Assembly (NCBI GenBank): GCA_009859145.1
Contig: VRVR01000028.1
Coordinates: 98,438 to 162,437, forward strand
Reading direction: 5' to 3'
Length of the DNA stretch: 64,000 nucleotides
Source of the DNA: Andalucia godoyi
Taxonomy: Eukaryota; Discoba; Jakobea; Jakobida; Andaluciidae
Positions 9,915-20,112 of the stretch are shown here, piece after piece. The position numbers and the translations under genes were made by a program. The notes beneath the pieces are model-generated. The model did not search any database, had not been told where the DNA came from, and saw only the letters and a program-made list of their open reading frames with translations. How positions within the stretch are numbered: the first letter of the stretch is position 1; each line of letters opens with the position of its first letter.

Positions 9915-11153
9915 ATGACCGACCCAACTCAAACGGTGGATACTTCGACTGTGGCGATTGACTCTTCGATTCTTTCTCGTGCACTGGATGATGCGGTAAA
10001 GCGAATTGTTCTCCCGGAAATTGCAGCTTTGCGTTCCGAGGTTCTTGCCCATGTGACTTCGCTTCTCAATGGCGGCGACAAGTTCGTGCGTGCGTCGCAT
10101 TCGATTGTGGCGGCGTCAGGCGCGGGTTCAGGTTCAGGCGCAGGCGCAGGCGCAGGGCAGGGGTCAGGCTCCGGATTAGGGCAGGGGTCAGGCTCAGGGT
10201 TGGTGCAGGGGTCAGTGTCAGTGTCCGGTATGGCCAATCCTGCGGCGTCTTCGGGAACTCCCACTTCGACGTCCTCGACGAATCCAAACGCAAACAAAGG
10301 AAGGGGGAACTCCGTGGGACCTGCAATGAAGCGCCAACAGCCTACTCCCCCTGCACATCTTCACCAGCCTGCACACCACCACCATCACCACCATCCGCAT
10401 GCTGAACCCGATGATGCGCCCGGTGATGTGCCTCCTGCGGATGACGAAGTCGTGGACAGTGCTGCGCTAGGACACCACGGACTGCATCATCACCATCCTG
10501 CGCACCACCATCACCAGCATGCTGCCGCTGCGGTGCATCATCCTCATCATCAACACCACCATCATGCCATGCACCATCCTCACGATCAAGAAGACAGTGA
10601 TGACATCCATTCGGAAGCAAAGAGAGCGCGGCTGATGAGTGGAATTGTGGATGCAGAAGTCACATCGTCTTTTGCAGAGGAAATTGAATCGAGATTGTTT
10701 GGGACACTGAATGTGACGAATGAATTCCGAAAATTCCGTGAGGAGCGAGGATATGATTTTGAAGGAGGAGCACATGCCACAAAGGTCTTTCTGGAGGAGT
10801 ATCTCGAAATTATGAAATCTCCGAGTTACGATCAGGCATGTCGAGAGTTTGGACCGGAGAATGTTCGCAGGACAATCGAAGCCAAGAAAATCAAACTCGC
10901 CAATGCGTACAATACTGCGATTAGTCGGAGTCGACGTCGCACTACAAAGCAGCAGCTGCACGGCGCGGGTGGTGGAGTCGCACAATTGGAGGCGCATCAT
11001 CACCACCACTCCCTTCCTCATTCGCATGTTGGCTCCCACGCACAACTTGGATCACATGCGCACCACCTCGGGCAGGACGACACGACGACCGAAATAGATG
11101 AGCAAGGGGTCCAGGTTCCGGTTCCTTTGAAAGATGACGGCAAACGAGGGTAA
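9915..11153 (+). CDS. His-rich low-complexity protein, unknown
   Basis: The 412-residue product starts MTDPTQTVDTSTVAIDSS. A short helical N-terminus (residues 18-55) is followed by a G/S/A/Q tract (about 60-100). Residues 150-232 are very histidine-rich, with runs such as HHHHHHHP and HHHQHAAAAVHH. A compact, folded-looking domain sits at about 236-335 (FGTLNVTNEFRKFREERGYD, then AHATKVFLEEYLEIM). The tail is again His-rich. His tracts are typical of phase-separating nuclear or metal-binding proteins. The SRSRRR stretch near residue 340 suggests nuclear localisation. I do not recognise the family. The gene lies just upstream of a Fanzor relic. Confidence 0.8.
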   Translation: MTDPTQTVDTSTVAIDSSILSRALDDAVKRIVLPEIAALRSEVLAHVTSLLNGGDKFVRASHSIVAASGAGSGSGAGAGAGQGSGSGLGQGSGSGLVQGSVSVSGMANPAASSGTPTSTSSTNPNANKGRGNSVGPAMKRQQPTPPAHLHQPAHHHHHHHPHAEPDDAPGDVPPADDEVVDSAALGHHGLHHHHPAHHHHQHAAAAVHHPHHQHHHHAMHHPHDQEDSDDIHSEAKRARLMSGIVDAEVTSSFAEEIESRLFGTLNVTNEFRKFREERGYDFEGGAHATKVFLEEYLEIMKSPSYDQACREFGPENVRRTIEAKKIKLANAYNTAISRSRRRTTKQQLHGAGGGVAQLEAHHHHHSLPHSHVGSHAQLGSHAHHLGQDDTTTEIDEQGVQVPVPLKDDGKRG

Positions 11154-11273
11154 TCTCGAATCGTTCCTGGGCTTTCTCACACTCCGTTGTTTATTATTAT
11201 TATTTTTATAAATTTTTTTTGTATGTAAAATCAATTTCATGTGCAAGTTTTATTCTTGAAAATATTTAAAGGA

Positions 11274-11708
11274 CCGTTGAATAATAGCACGTCGTTGTCA
11301 TGCATACGGAAGGAAGTATGCATAAACAGACATGGTCAATACTGGTCAACACTAGCGCGTTTGCTTCACAGGAATTCGTGCTTACGCGTAGCCATCTATC
11401 ATTCGTTCAGCGCACTTCCAAGACACGATCTCGTATCTCCAGGTGCATCAATCGCTGCAACTGAGGACACGAAAGCGCCTGCTGCCAGGGCCGTCAGAAT
11501 CAAAAAAATGCACCCTTCTCAGGAACACCGTGTCACGCTGAGAAAGTGGCTCACCGATTGATCGAGATTGGGAACGGAGCGCGGGACATTTATCTGAAGA
11601 ACGCCGTGAGGCGTGTTGGGGCCGATCCCCTTCCAGCCAACGGGATGCAGGATTGAATATGCATGTCTATTCGTAGATATGCATGTTCACTGTATAATGT
11701 AGGCGCTC
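11274..11708 (+). mobile_element. Fanzor (TnpB-like) relic, copy 1, internally deleted
   Basis: This 435-bp stretch is homologous along its length to 56596-57292. It starts near CCGTTGAATAATA and ends near GTATAATGTAGGCGCT. A hairpin at the left end pairs ATGCATAC with GTATGCAT around 11302-11325. The coding remnant keeps a Fanzor N-terminal piece (MHPSQEHRVTLRKWL, from about 11508) fused to the extreme C-terminus (NGARDIYLK, then AVRRVGADPL, stop about 11656). The catalytic middle, the whole zinc ribbon and the adjoining DRD motif frame are missing. TnpB/Fanzor proteins are RNA-guided nucleases of IS607-like and other transposons. This copy cannot encode one. Compared with copy 2 it lacks a further 100 bp, bounded by short GT(G/A)GCT direct repeats. 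Confidence 0.75.
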
Positions 11709-11763
11709 ACTCTAGTACATTGGAGATCTTTACTTCATTCAAGTCAACGTGTGCTGGACGCGC

Positions 11764-13761
11764 TTAGCTGGATTGGTTCCAGCCCTGACCATGCTGTCCA
11801 TATCCACGCTGCGTGCCACTCTGCTGGTATCCTCCCATGTTGTGGTGGCTGTGGTGAGCATGGTACTGCGGGGTTTGCTGGGGCTGGCCTTGCGCAGACG
11901 ATCCGTAGTAGTCATTGCTGGGAATAACGCCCATGGAATTCTTAGAACCTTGCATTCCGGCAGCAGAACCCTGCATCGAGTTCGGGTAGTAGTTCTGGTA
12001 ATCGTGGTGCTGATGACCGTGATGACCGTGATGACCGTGATGGTGTCCCTTGACACTTCCCTTTGCGCCAGCGGCGTTCATCGAACCATCAACCATGGGC
12101 ATGAAGTACTGAGGCTGTTGGTAGTAGTCGTAATCATATCCGTAGTACATCGGAACAGGAACCTGCTGGGGAACGCCAGCTTGCTGGGATTTTGCATCCT
12201 TGTTCTGCGAAGCAGCTGCACCAGCGGCTACGCCTGTCGCGCCTGTCTGGGAAGCTCCAGCTGCTCCAAAAGGAACAGGTGCTGCGCCAGGATGATGGGG
12301 CATCATATACTGGTACTGCTGCGGGTAGTACGGGGGATAGAAAGACGGGTGGTAGTACGCGGCAGGGTACATCGACATAGGAACAGCCTGCGGATGGTTT
12401 CCTCCAACAGACGAAACACCTTGCTGGGCATATGGTTGTTGCTGAGCCTGCGCCTGCTGTGCCTGTGCGGACTGCTGGGACGCAAGATGCTGTTGCTGTT
12501 CCTCGGTGAACCCGGAATTCTGCATCTGGTAACCAGAGTAGCCATAGGTGGTGTCGGCTTGTTGAGGGGCCTGTGCTGGTGCAGACTGCTGCTGAACAAC
12601 TTGGGACACAGTTTGCGGAGTTTGTTTCTCGATGGGTTTGGATTCTGCAACGTCGATCGGAGCTGCAGCGGCAACCGAATGCTCGGTCTTCTTCGATACA
12701 TCAATGCCAAACGTTCCGAATTGGAATTGGAGATCCGGAATCTCTGAGAGGCCTGGAATCTGGACGGCCTCGTGAGGGATCAATGGCTCCTCACGAAGGG
12801 CAGCCGGTGCAGATGTGACAGTCGGATGCGGGACGGCAGTCGGTTCTGGTTGAGGGACTGGAGCAGGAGCAGGAGCAAGAGCAGGAGCAGGAACAGAAAT
12901 AGGAATGGGGACTTCCGCAACAATGGGCGCAGCAGAGACCGCAGCAACGCCAGAGTCCGGTGACGAAACAGGAGTTTCCGCTACAGTAGTTGTTTCCTCT
13001 CTTTGGTGTGATTCGTCCCTCTTTTCCTTGTGGTGTTGCGGGCGAGGCTCCTTTCGTGGAAGGCTCTTCGTGACCGGCGCTGCGGAAGAGACCGCAGGTT
13101 TTCTCTCTTCAACTTTAAAAAGAGATGCCCAGGTGGGCTTGGAGGGCGCGGGAGGTGCGGCTTGAGCGGCTTGCGCTGCAACTGACTCCTCTACCTTGGC
13201 TTTGGGCTTCTCTGCGTAGCTTTGGTTCTGATATCTGGATTGGCGTGCTCGAGTACTGTCTCGCATGGTAGGAGCAGCTGCAGGCTGTGGAACTGAAGAC
13301 GAAGAAGACAAAGAAGATGTAGAAGCAATTTGGGAGCTGCTTTCGCTGGATACAGGAGCAGCCACGGGTTTGTTTTCAGATGCAACAAACTTGCAAGGCG
13401 GGCGCTCGTGCCTCTCACGGGGAAGTGTTTCTGTTTCCTTTTTGTACTCGTCCTTCTTCTTCTGTCTGGAGATCACATCCTCCCAGCCAGCATCCTCATC
13501 CACATACGCCCCTTCCAGATACGCATTGGCAGCTGCATTCACGTCCATGTCGTACTTTGCAAGCAGTTCCGACAAGACCTTATCTGAGACATTCGCACCA
13601 AGGAGTTCGTGGAGATCCTTCATTGATTTTGCGTATTTTTTGGAAGAGACCTTGACGACTTTCTTGTCCGCATCTGCAGGCTTCGACCGCGAAGAAGCCG
13701 TTTCGGCGAGGATGGCATGCAAATCCACCGCTCGTTTGAAGTCAGCGTTGACAGAGCTCAT
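11764..13761 (-). CDS. UBA/CUE-like Q-rich protein (Def1- or UBAP2-like)
   Basis: The chosen ATG at 13759-13761 gives 665 residues starting MSSVNADFKRAVDLHAI. The frame is open further upstream, but that part is hydrophobic leader sequence without an ATG context. Residues 45-85 (SMKDLHELLGANVSDKVLSE, then AKYDMDVNAAANAYLEG) form a three-helix UBA/CUE-like ubiquitin-binding fold. Near residue 205 is PTWASLFK, like the SWASLF motif of USP10-type stress-granule proteins. The rest is low complexity rich in A, P, Q, Y and H, with YY(P/Q)QQYQYM repeats and a Gly-rich end (GYGQHGQGWNQSS). Yeast Def1 (CUE plus Q-rich tail) and animal UBAP2/Lingerer share this layout. It may act in ubiquitin-linked RNA granule control, which is inference. 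Confidence 0.75.
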   Translation of the reverse strand: MSSVNADFKRAVDLHAILAETASSRSKPADADKKVVKVSSKKYAKSMKDLHELLGANVSDKVLSELLAKYDMDVNAAANAYLEGAYVDEDAGWEDVISRQKKKDEYKKETETLPRERHERPPCKFVASENKPVAAPVSSESSSQIASTSSLSSSSSVPQPAAAPTMRDSTRARQSRYQNQSYAEKPKAKVEESVAAQAAQAAPPAPSKPTWASLFKVEERKPAVSSAAPVTKSLPRKEPRPQHHKEKRDESHQREETTTVAETPVSSPDSGVAAVSAAPIVAEVPIPISVPAPALAPAPAPVPQPEPTAVPHPTVTSAPAALREEPLIPHEAVQIPGLSEIPDLQFQFGTFGIDVSKKTEHSVAAAAPIDVAESKPIEKQTPQTVSQVVQQQSAPAQAPQQADTTYGYSGYQMQNSGFTEEQQQHLASQQSAQAQQAQAQQQPYAQQGVSSVGGNHPQAVPMSMYPAAYYHPSFYPPYYPQQYQYMMPHHPGAAPVPFGAAGASQTGATGVAAGAAASQNKDAKSQQAGVPQQVPVPMYYGYDYDYYQQPQYFMPMVDGSMNAAGAKGSVKGHHHGHHGHHGHQHHDYQNYYPNSMQGSAAGMQGSKNSMGVIPSNDYYGSSAQGQPQQTPQYHAHHSHHNMGGYQQSGTQRGYGQHGQGWNQSS

Positions 13762-13912
13762 TGAGGAAACTTTCTTTTTTGATTTGGCTGGAAAAAAGGG
13801 GAGGGGGGAGAACGACAAGGTGCCTGTGAAGAAGAGAAATTGGAGAAAACCCACACAAGAAAACAGAGAGGAAAAGAGGAGCAAAACAAAGAAAGGAAAA
13901 GACGAAACAGAC

Positions 13913-13915
<3 letters not shown>

Positions 13916-13944
<29 letters not shown>
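13916..13944. repeat. AG/GA dinucleotide repeat
   Basis: A pure AG microsatellite of about 29 bp lies about 155 bp upstream of the UBA-like gene start. On that gene's strand it is a CT-rich leader. Confidence 0.9.
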
Positions 13945-13948
<4 letters not shown>

Positions 13949-14195
13949 AAATGGAAGACCGGAAAAGCCCCACGAGTTGAATTGCAATGACGTCCAAATC
14001 ACTCAACAGAGTTCCTGACTCGAAGGAATGGGCATGCTTTTTTTGTCAGGATGAGCGACAAGAAGTGTCAGTGATTTTGGCGGTCATTTTTGAATTCAGG
14101 TGCAGTTTCCAGCATCAATCAGAAAGCTCAAAGAAGCTGAAGGAAGAGGACTACGGCAGTTGGCTTGATATTTTTGCGGACCACTGCTGCTTTGA

Positions 14196-15079
14196 ATGGT
14201 TAAAAAAAAGCGCCCCCGGTCTTCGCGAAGAGATTTTGACGGTCTTCACACGCATCAGTTCGACTCTGATGAAGAGATAACGCGAGAAGACAGGTTGCCG
14301 TCTTTTGTTGCTCGAAAATGGTGAGCAACATTTTCCTACAAAGAAAGGAACAACTCGAGTGGTTCCCCACGGAACAACACTCGATTCGCGAACAACCCAC
14401 TGAACAGCTGGTCGCCAGACGGTGACAAGCGCAATCATCAGAAGAAAGAAGGTTGTGCACAGGAGACGTTGACATGCAGGAGAGAGTGCTGTGACCCCCC
14501 GAAAAAGCGCGGATTTTGATGATCAGCGTCCCACAAAGTGTGGAGTCCCTCCTGATTGCAGCCGGAGGAGGACAGTCTTTCTGGGTAAGGCATCCGATGT
14601 CTGATGACGATTCTTTCTGACTGTCAGATTCACCGTCTTTGGACAATCGGAAGATACCTTTGCAACAGACTCTTTCAAACCAAAGCTGGAGCCCTATCGA
14701 ACACATGTTGCAGGACATAAAAGGACAACCAAGTGAACAAAAGACCGGCTGGCAAAACGGAAAACGTCGTCAAGAATTTAAGAGGAAACGCCGGGCATAG
14801 AATGGGCAGCCAGCAGAAAATGTATCACAGCGCTGTGCGAGTCAACAGACTTATCAACGAACTGGCATGTCTACTGGTTTCGGAAGCCAAGAAGAGGCCT
14901 TCATCCAGCACAACAAGTTGCGCCAAACAGCGGATCACGCGAGAGGCGTCGAGCGGGTTGACAGAGTATGGATAGAAACAACGACGGCAGACTGATTTGC
15001 AAGCGCTTCTGCAAGAGCTGAAACGCAAAAAGAACAACGGTTAACGGCGGAGATGAGTGCTTGGAACCAAAAAAAGTAA
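14196..15079 (+). pseudogene. Decayed or many-intron gene, unknown
   Basis: Coding-like sequence is visible but broken. An ATG at 14196 opens MVKKKRPRSSRRDFDG, with an acidic stretch FDSDEEITREDRLPSF. This frame meets a TGA at 14322 and then stays open to about 14513. A second frame (about 14482-14584) reads DFDDQRPTKCGVPPDCSRRR. A third frame from 14597 reads SPSLDNRKIPLQQ, IEHMLQDIKG and FIQHNKLRQTADHA, and is interrupted by stops at 14618, 14798 and 14993 before ending at 15077. A possible 43-nt intron (14585-14627) would join frames two and three, but a GTGAGC donor at 14321 does not give the right phase. Either this is a pseudogene or a gene with several introns I could not resolve. The basic start suggests a nuclear protein. 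Confidence 0.4.
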
Positions 15080-16804
15080 TTGTAGGCCATTATGAGAAAC
15101 GATCATGTGCGCCAATTCTCTTCGATGAGTTAGTTGCAGATTTCGTCATATTACCGACGCTCACATGAAGCAGCGGGGGGCTTCAGACCCCGTAACTTTC
15201 AAGACCATAGAGCAAGCACCCGAAATGCTTGTAAGAACTTTGAGAACATCGCGCCCGAGCTAATTGGAAGCCGACGCTTGTCTCAGTACCCCAGAGGAAA
15301 GAAGTTCCCCGAAACGTACGGGAATGAAAACATTGGGACGACCTCGCAGATGATGATGAAATGACTAACTCTGACTATGTACGGAAAACGAAAACAGAGT
15401 GGACACCAGTTTCTTCATTTCAATCCACTGCATGAGTCTCTGTCACCTAAAAATTTATAACTGCGAACCATGCATAAAAACATCAGATAATCTTGGCTGC
15501 TCGTCATCAGTTCTGATTCTCTTATCTTTGCTCACCGCTTTCTGTGCAGCATGATCTGCAAGGAATTGAATTTTGTACGAGGGCAGAGACGGGTTGTCTG
15601 CACTATGTGACAAATGCATTCATATAAGGCCAAATTTACGATAATTGCACAAGGATAGTACGAGTTTGCAGTTAAATTATACTGTCGAAAAACGAGGACG
15701 CTTCTAGCGGATACCGTGATGATTACAAAGGAATCACTGAACAAATATGATTCCTGCTGTTACCGAGAATATCTGCCATGCAGAAGATCTTTTTCAGAGA
15801 TGCGGTTTTTGATTCTAACTCTCTTGCCCTCCGCAAACCGTTCAATATTTATACGAGTTGCCTTTCGGAAGAAAAACTCTGCGTGTCTTTTATTCTTTCT
15901 TGGTTCGCATTCTATCGGTTTTCAAGATTTTCCACAGCGACGGATAAGTTTTGCGAGGATCTAGAATCTGCTGTCATCAACGTGCTCTGCTGAATGGAGT
16001 ACGGCTTTCCGTTTTCGGGTGCTTTTGTTTTGCGTGCTGCTTTCGACGGTGCCGTTAATCGTTTATTTGTGGCTTTTGGCCACTGTTCTGAATGGTAATC
16101 AATTGCTGTCGGGGAGTTTACGCTGTACATTTTCAAATCGCAGTCTTCGTTGCAACGCAACCACTGTTACGATGTGATCAGCTGGAGAATGAGCAGAATT
16201 TCTGGAAAGGGAGCTGTCAACGTTCTCCCCTTCCAATAGCAGCGGGTACAATGTTGAAGTTTTTTAAAAGCGCAAGATCTTAAGTTTGTTTGAATGTCCA
16301 GATCTGGTCATCCAGAGGCGTTGGAAATGCAAGTCCTCCAGCTTGCTACCGGTTGGTGATTTTTTTTTTTGTGAAAGTGCTGCCTGTTCAGTATGTTGCA
16401 GAAGTTTTTAGTCTTTGGACTCTTTTCGTGTTGTTTCTGAACGGTAACACTCATTACAACGAATCTTCGCAACTTTTCTTAAACGGAGATTTCTTTTCCC
16501 ACTCTCCGAGTTTTCAGCAGGGACAACATGATTTTTGAACGATAAAATGCACATCTTTGTACATAGATCTCTGAATTGTTTGCATGGGTTTGTGAGAAAC
16601 GCAACTGACAAAAATTTCTCGCACTGCAATGGTGTTGGAATGTTCCCAGCCTTTCAGCCATCGCTGAAGTATCCTGCCAGCTGTAAGAAGTACATTATGC
16701 CCGCCTCGCTAATTGTGGACGACATCCAAAGAAAACCAGGTTGTCCGCACTTTGTTCAAAAGCATTTTCATACTAATTTCCACACTAATTTCCACGACTG
16801 CAAA
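15080..16804. other. AT-rich gene-poor stretch
   Basis: This stretch has lower GC than the rest of the window, and I could not support an intact gene in it. Two short plus-strand segments look like signal anchors followed by N/S-rich sequence: around 16000-16160 (LWLLATVLNGN) and around 16380-16530 (LWTLFVLFLNGN). Neither has a convincing ATG or length. The upstream leader or extra N-terminal sequence of the HD hydrolase probably lies in the last 250 bp. Confidence 0.4.
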
Positions 16805-17726
16805 ATGCCTCTGGACACATCCTTTTTCAATCCTTCATCGATCATTATCAATGAATGCTGCTCTCGAATTCGCGATTGTTACGTGTCTTCATACGGCACT
16901 TTGCACGGAGAATACGGTGAAATTCTCCAGTGGGTATGTTTCTCCCCTTCAACGCCGATAATTATTCTCCTCATGAATGATCAGTCTTTTCACGTTTCGA
17001 CAGGCTGGCTCTATGGCCCTTGAAATTATAGCCGGATCGGATGCTTTATATCATAATGTTGAGCATACGTCGTTTGTGACCCTCGTTGGTCAAGAAATTC
17101 TGCGAGGCCGACACATCAAAGAAGGAGGCGTCACTCCCGAAGACTGGCTGCACGTCATGATATCTCTTTTATGCCACGATATTGGATATTGCAAAGGGGT
17201 CCTTCGAAATGATAGACCGTCCGAGAACATGTTTGCAACAGGCATTGGATCTGAAATGGTTTTCATCGCTCCGGGACGAACGGATGCTGCGCTTACGCCT
17301 TACCATGTAGATCGTGGCCGTCAATTTGTCATGGAACGCTTCGGCGGACATAAGATTATCAATGCGGAGATTATCAGAAGAAATATTGAACTGACTCGGT
17401 TTCCAGTTCCTGATGACGATGACCATAGAGACACGTTAAATTATCCGGGACTCGTGAGAGCTGCCGATCTGATTGGTCAATTATCAGACCCTCGTTATCT
17501 CTTCAAAGTCCCAGCGCTCTTTGGAGAATTTCAGGAAACAGGGACTGCACAGCGTCTGGGCTATTCAAATCCAGGCGACTTAAGATCCTCCTATCCGAAG
17601 TTCTTCTGGAATGTTGTCTCTCCGTACATCTCCAAAGCGATTGATTATTTGAAGGTCACTCAAAACGGCCGTCAAGTGGTTGCTAATTTGTATTCCAATG
17701 TCTTCATGGTTGAGCACAATTGCTAG
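16805..17726 (+). CDS. Bacterial-type HD-domain metal-dependent phosphohydrolase, one intron
   Basis: Two exons, 16805-16933 and 17004-17726, encode 282 residues. The 70-nt intron starts GTATGT and ends CGACAG. Without splicing, the conserved stretch LHGEYGEILQWAGSMALE is split between two frames. The HD metal site is visible as YHNVEHTSFVTLVGQEIL and LLCHDIGYCKGV. Further conserved blocks are LTPYHVDRGRQFV, IELTRFPVPDDDDH, YPGLVRAADLIGQLSDPRY and YPKFFWNVVSPYI. These closely resemble cyanobacterial and proteobacterial HD proteins of about 230 residues, so transfer from bacteria followed by intron gain is likely. The substrate is unknown; HD proteins cleave phosphoesters including nucleotides. 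The start could be an upstream ATG in the same frame (16640). Codon use is more AT-rich than in neighbours. Confidence 0.85.
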
Positions 17727-17795
17727 CGCATTTTTCATCCCACTTTTTGCTCGCTACAGTAACCTCCGTCGGATTTGAACCAAATAAAATTTATT

Positions 17796-20112
17796 CTACT
17801 CGCAAACTTGGTGTTGTGACGGCGAAGGACCGACCACCGTCCACTTGAAGATTGCTGAATCCCGACTTACAGAATACAAGAACGATCCACACGACGACCA
17901 AGAAAGCGCACAGATTGCGGTGCTGTGGCCATGATACTCTCGAAACATGGCAGGAGTCTTCATCTTCCAGCTCTGCAAACTAAAACCGGAGCCAACGCAC
18001 GGGGAGCCATACAGCGCCAACGCACCGTCGCGACGACCGACTGCCAGCAGCGGATATGCGGGATTTTGTCTGACGATTGGAGTCTGCGAGAGCTCAACCG
18101 GTTCTGAATCCCATAGCCCTTGAACATCCCAGCCAAAAGGGCAAGAGTTCTTCGCCCACTGCACATTCTGAACATCATGCAAAGATGAAACAGTCCTTCC
18201 GCAATGCAAGTCCCAAAAGAGCAACTCAGAATCTTCTGAATTCGTCCGCAGAAAGTGAGAGTCTTGCGAAAAATCGACGTACTTCACAGCAGATGAATGT
18301 CCTCGCAAGCGAAATAGCAGACTTCGTGAAGACCAATCGTACACATACACATACTGATCTGCGGATGCAACACAAATGAAAGACTTGTCAACTGCCACGG
18401 CCACGCAATTGATCATTTCACGCGCATCATTTGATCTCCATAGTTCGGCATGGTCGAATGTTCTGTCCTCAAATTGATAAAGCGTCACTGATCCCGATTT
18501 GTCACCCAACAGCACTCCACTCGGTTCCAAAATACAGCCTGCAGTCGCACAAGGATCGCAATTCCACGAAGCAACTAGACACAATGTCTTTGCATGTAGC
18601 AGACTCACTGTGGAGCCCACACCTCCACATAAAAGTACATCAGTACCGCAGATGCTGCCAAAAGCAAGGAAGCGGCTCGTGGGTCCAGATGTTTTCCGAA
18701 GATCCCCACCGTACCCAGTGAGAAAGCGTACCGGTTTGTTCAGAACAGTCGCTTGCGGACGATCCGGAAAACACGAAAAAACTTCTCCAGCATTCGTGGA
18801 TGTCCACACGCCACCGCATTTAAACACAAGCTCCAGTATATCATTGCTGGAATCACTATTCGGAGCGTCAAAAATGCTGACCGAGCGCAAGGACGCGGAG
18901 GTCCCGTGATCATCCAAAATCGTCCAGCTGTGCACCAACGAGAACTCGCTCTCATCGGCACGGAAGTGCCATAGACAAAGCTTTCCGTCAGATGCACATG
19001 TCAGAAGACCACTGTCTGCAAATGACATGATATGATTTATAAATGCATCATGACACTTAAAAGTCCACAAGGGGTGCTGCTGACTGCAAACCAGCACATA
19101 TCCCGTGGATAGTCCAAAAACAACAAAACTTTGCAGGAAACAACACGAAGTGACAAAGCATTTTGCGTCCGGTATAGAGAACGATTGTTGAAGGACCAGC
19201 TCGGCCTTTGAAATGTTCCAATAGCATAAATGATTTAATCCGCCGGACACAAACGAGCTGTTATCTGTATCGTGACCGCAGACGAAAACGGGAGATGCAA
19301 ACCGCGAAGGGACAGACAAACAGGCCACTTGGGCGCCAGTGGAGGCTTCAAATACTTTGACGGAACACAGGCTTCCAACACCAAGTACAAACAGAAAATC
19401 CCCTGCAGAAGAAAAAGACATACTCTTGACTGTCTCGTCGTGTCCAAAATGGAGCGTGCAGAGGATTGCAAACGTCGAAGCATCCCAGACAAGGACGATT
19501 CCGTTCTTTGCCTGCGATGATGCGATGGTGTGTCTTTGGGGATGATACGCCATTGCGGTCACAGTCTCTGAATGGCCAAAGAAAAACCGCTGAGACTGAT
19601 TGTCAAGTGTCGACAGAATGCAAACCACGGTATCACAAAAGAACGCCAGCTCTCTGGATCGTAGAGAAATCAAATTTCCTCGACAATCATGCCCACGAGG
19701 ACCAGACACCATCGAGAGCGCTGCGTGATACGGAGGAGGACAGAACAGACGTGATCGGTCTTCACAGAAAACAGGAGCATTTGAAGGCGGAACAATTCCC
19801 GAAAAAAAGGGAAACGGAGGAACGACATCCGCAGGAAGCAACTCCGTGGCAAAATGCTCCAGCTGAACGGGCACATCACGATCTTTTACAAGACTGACAC
19901 TCTCCTGCTTCGATGCGGGACTGCTAAACAAGGGTGATTCCAATTCCAGTGCGAACAGATCATCCCGAAAGGACAACTCGAATGCCGCTGCGAAGGACGT
20001 ACAGTGAGAAACATTGTCAGAGTGCAATCAAGAAAATCGAGGACATACCGTGCTCCAAATGTGGAAACGATTCAAAATCCGATTTCTTGCGCTTCGAAGT
20101 GCCACAACCCAT
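17796..20112 (-). CDS. N-myristoylated tandem WD40 protein (EML-like), two exons
   Basis: Exon 1 is 20049-20112 and exon 2 is 17796-19987. The 61-nt intron begins GTATGT and ends TTCGCAG, and the phase fits exactly. The spliced product has 751 residues and starts MGCGTSKRKKSDF: Gly2 followed by Cys3 and a basic cluster is a typical myristoylation/palmitoylation signal. The long exon alone has no in-frame ATG near its start. From about residue 105, two sets of WD repeats run to the C-terminus (for example GHSETVTAMAYHPQ, GHSSAVKYVDFSQD, GHSTAICALSWSSCG). Double-propeller WD proteins of this kind resemble the EML/HELP family of microtubule-associated proteins. A lipid anchor would place it at a membrane, perhaps the flagellar membrane (inference). 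The HD hydrolase converges from the other side. Confidence 0.8.

Noticed and set aside
10342-11045. Minus-strand Met/Val-rich frames over the His-rich gene
   Set aside because: They are antisense reading of CAT/CAC repeats of a real gene.
17765-17780. GGATTTGAACC, the reverse complement of a perfect tRNA B-box
   Set aside because: The flanking bases do not form a T-stem, and no D-arm or acceptor stem lies at the right distance; this is the 3' region of two convergent genes.
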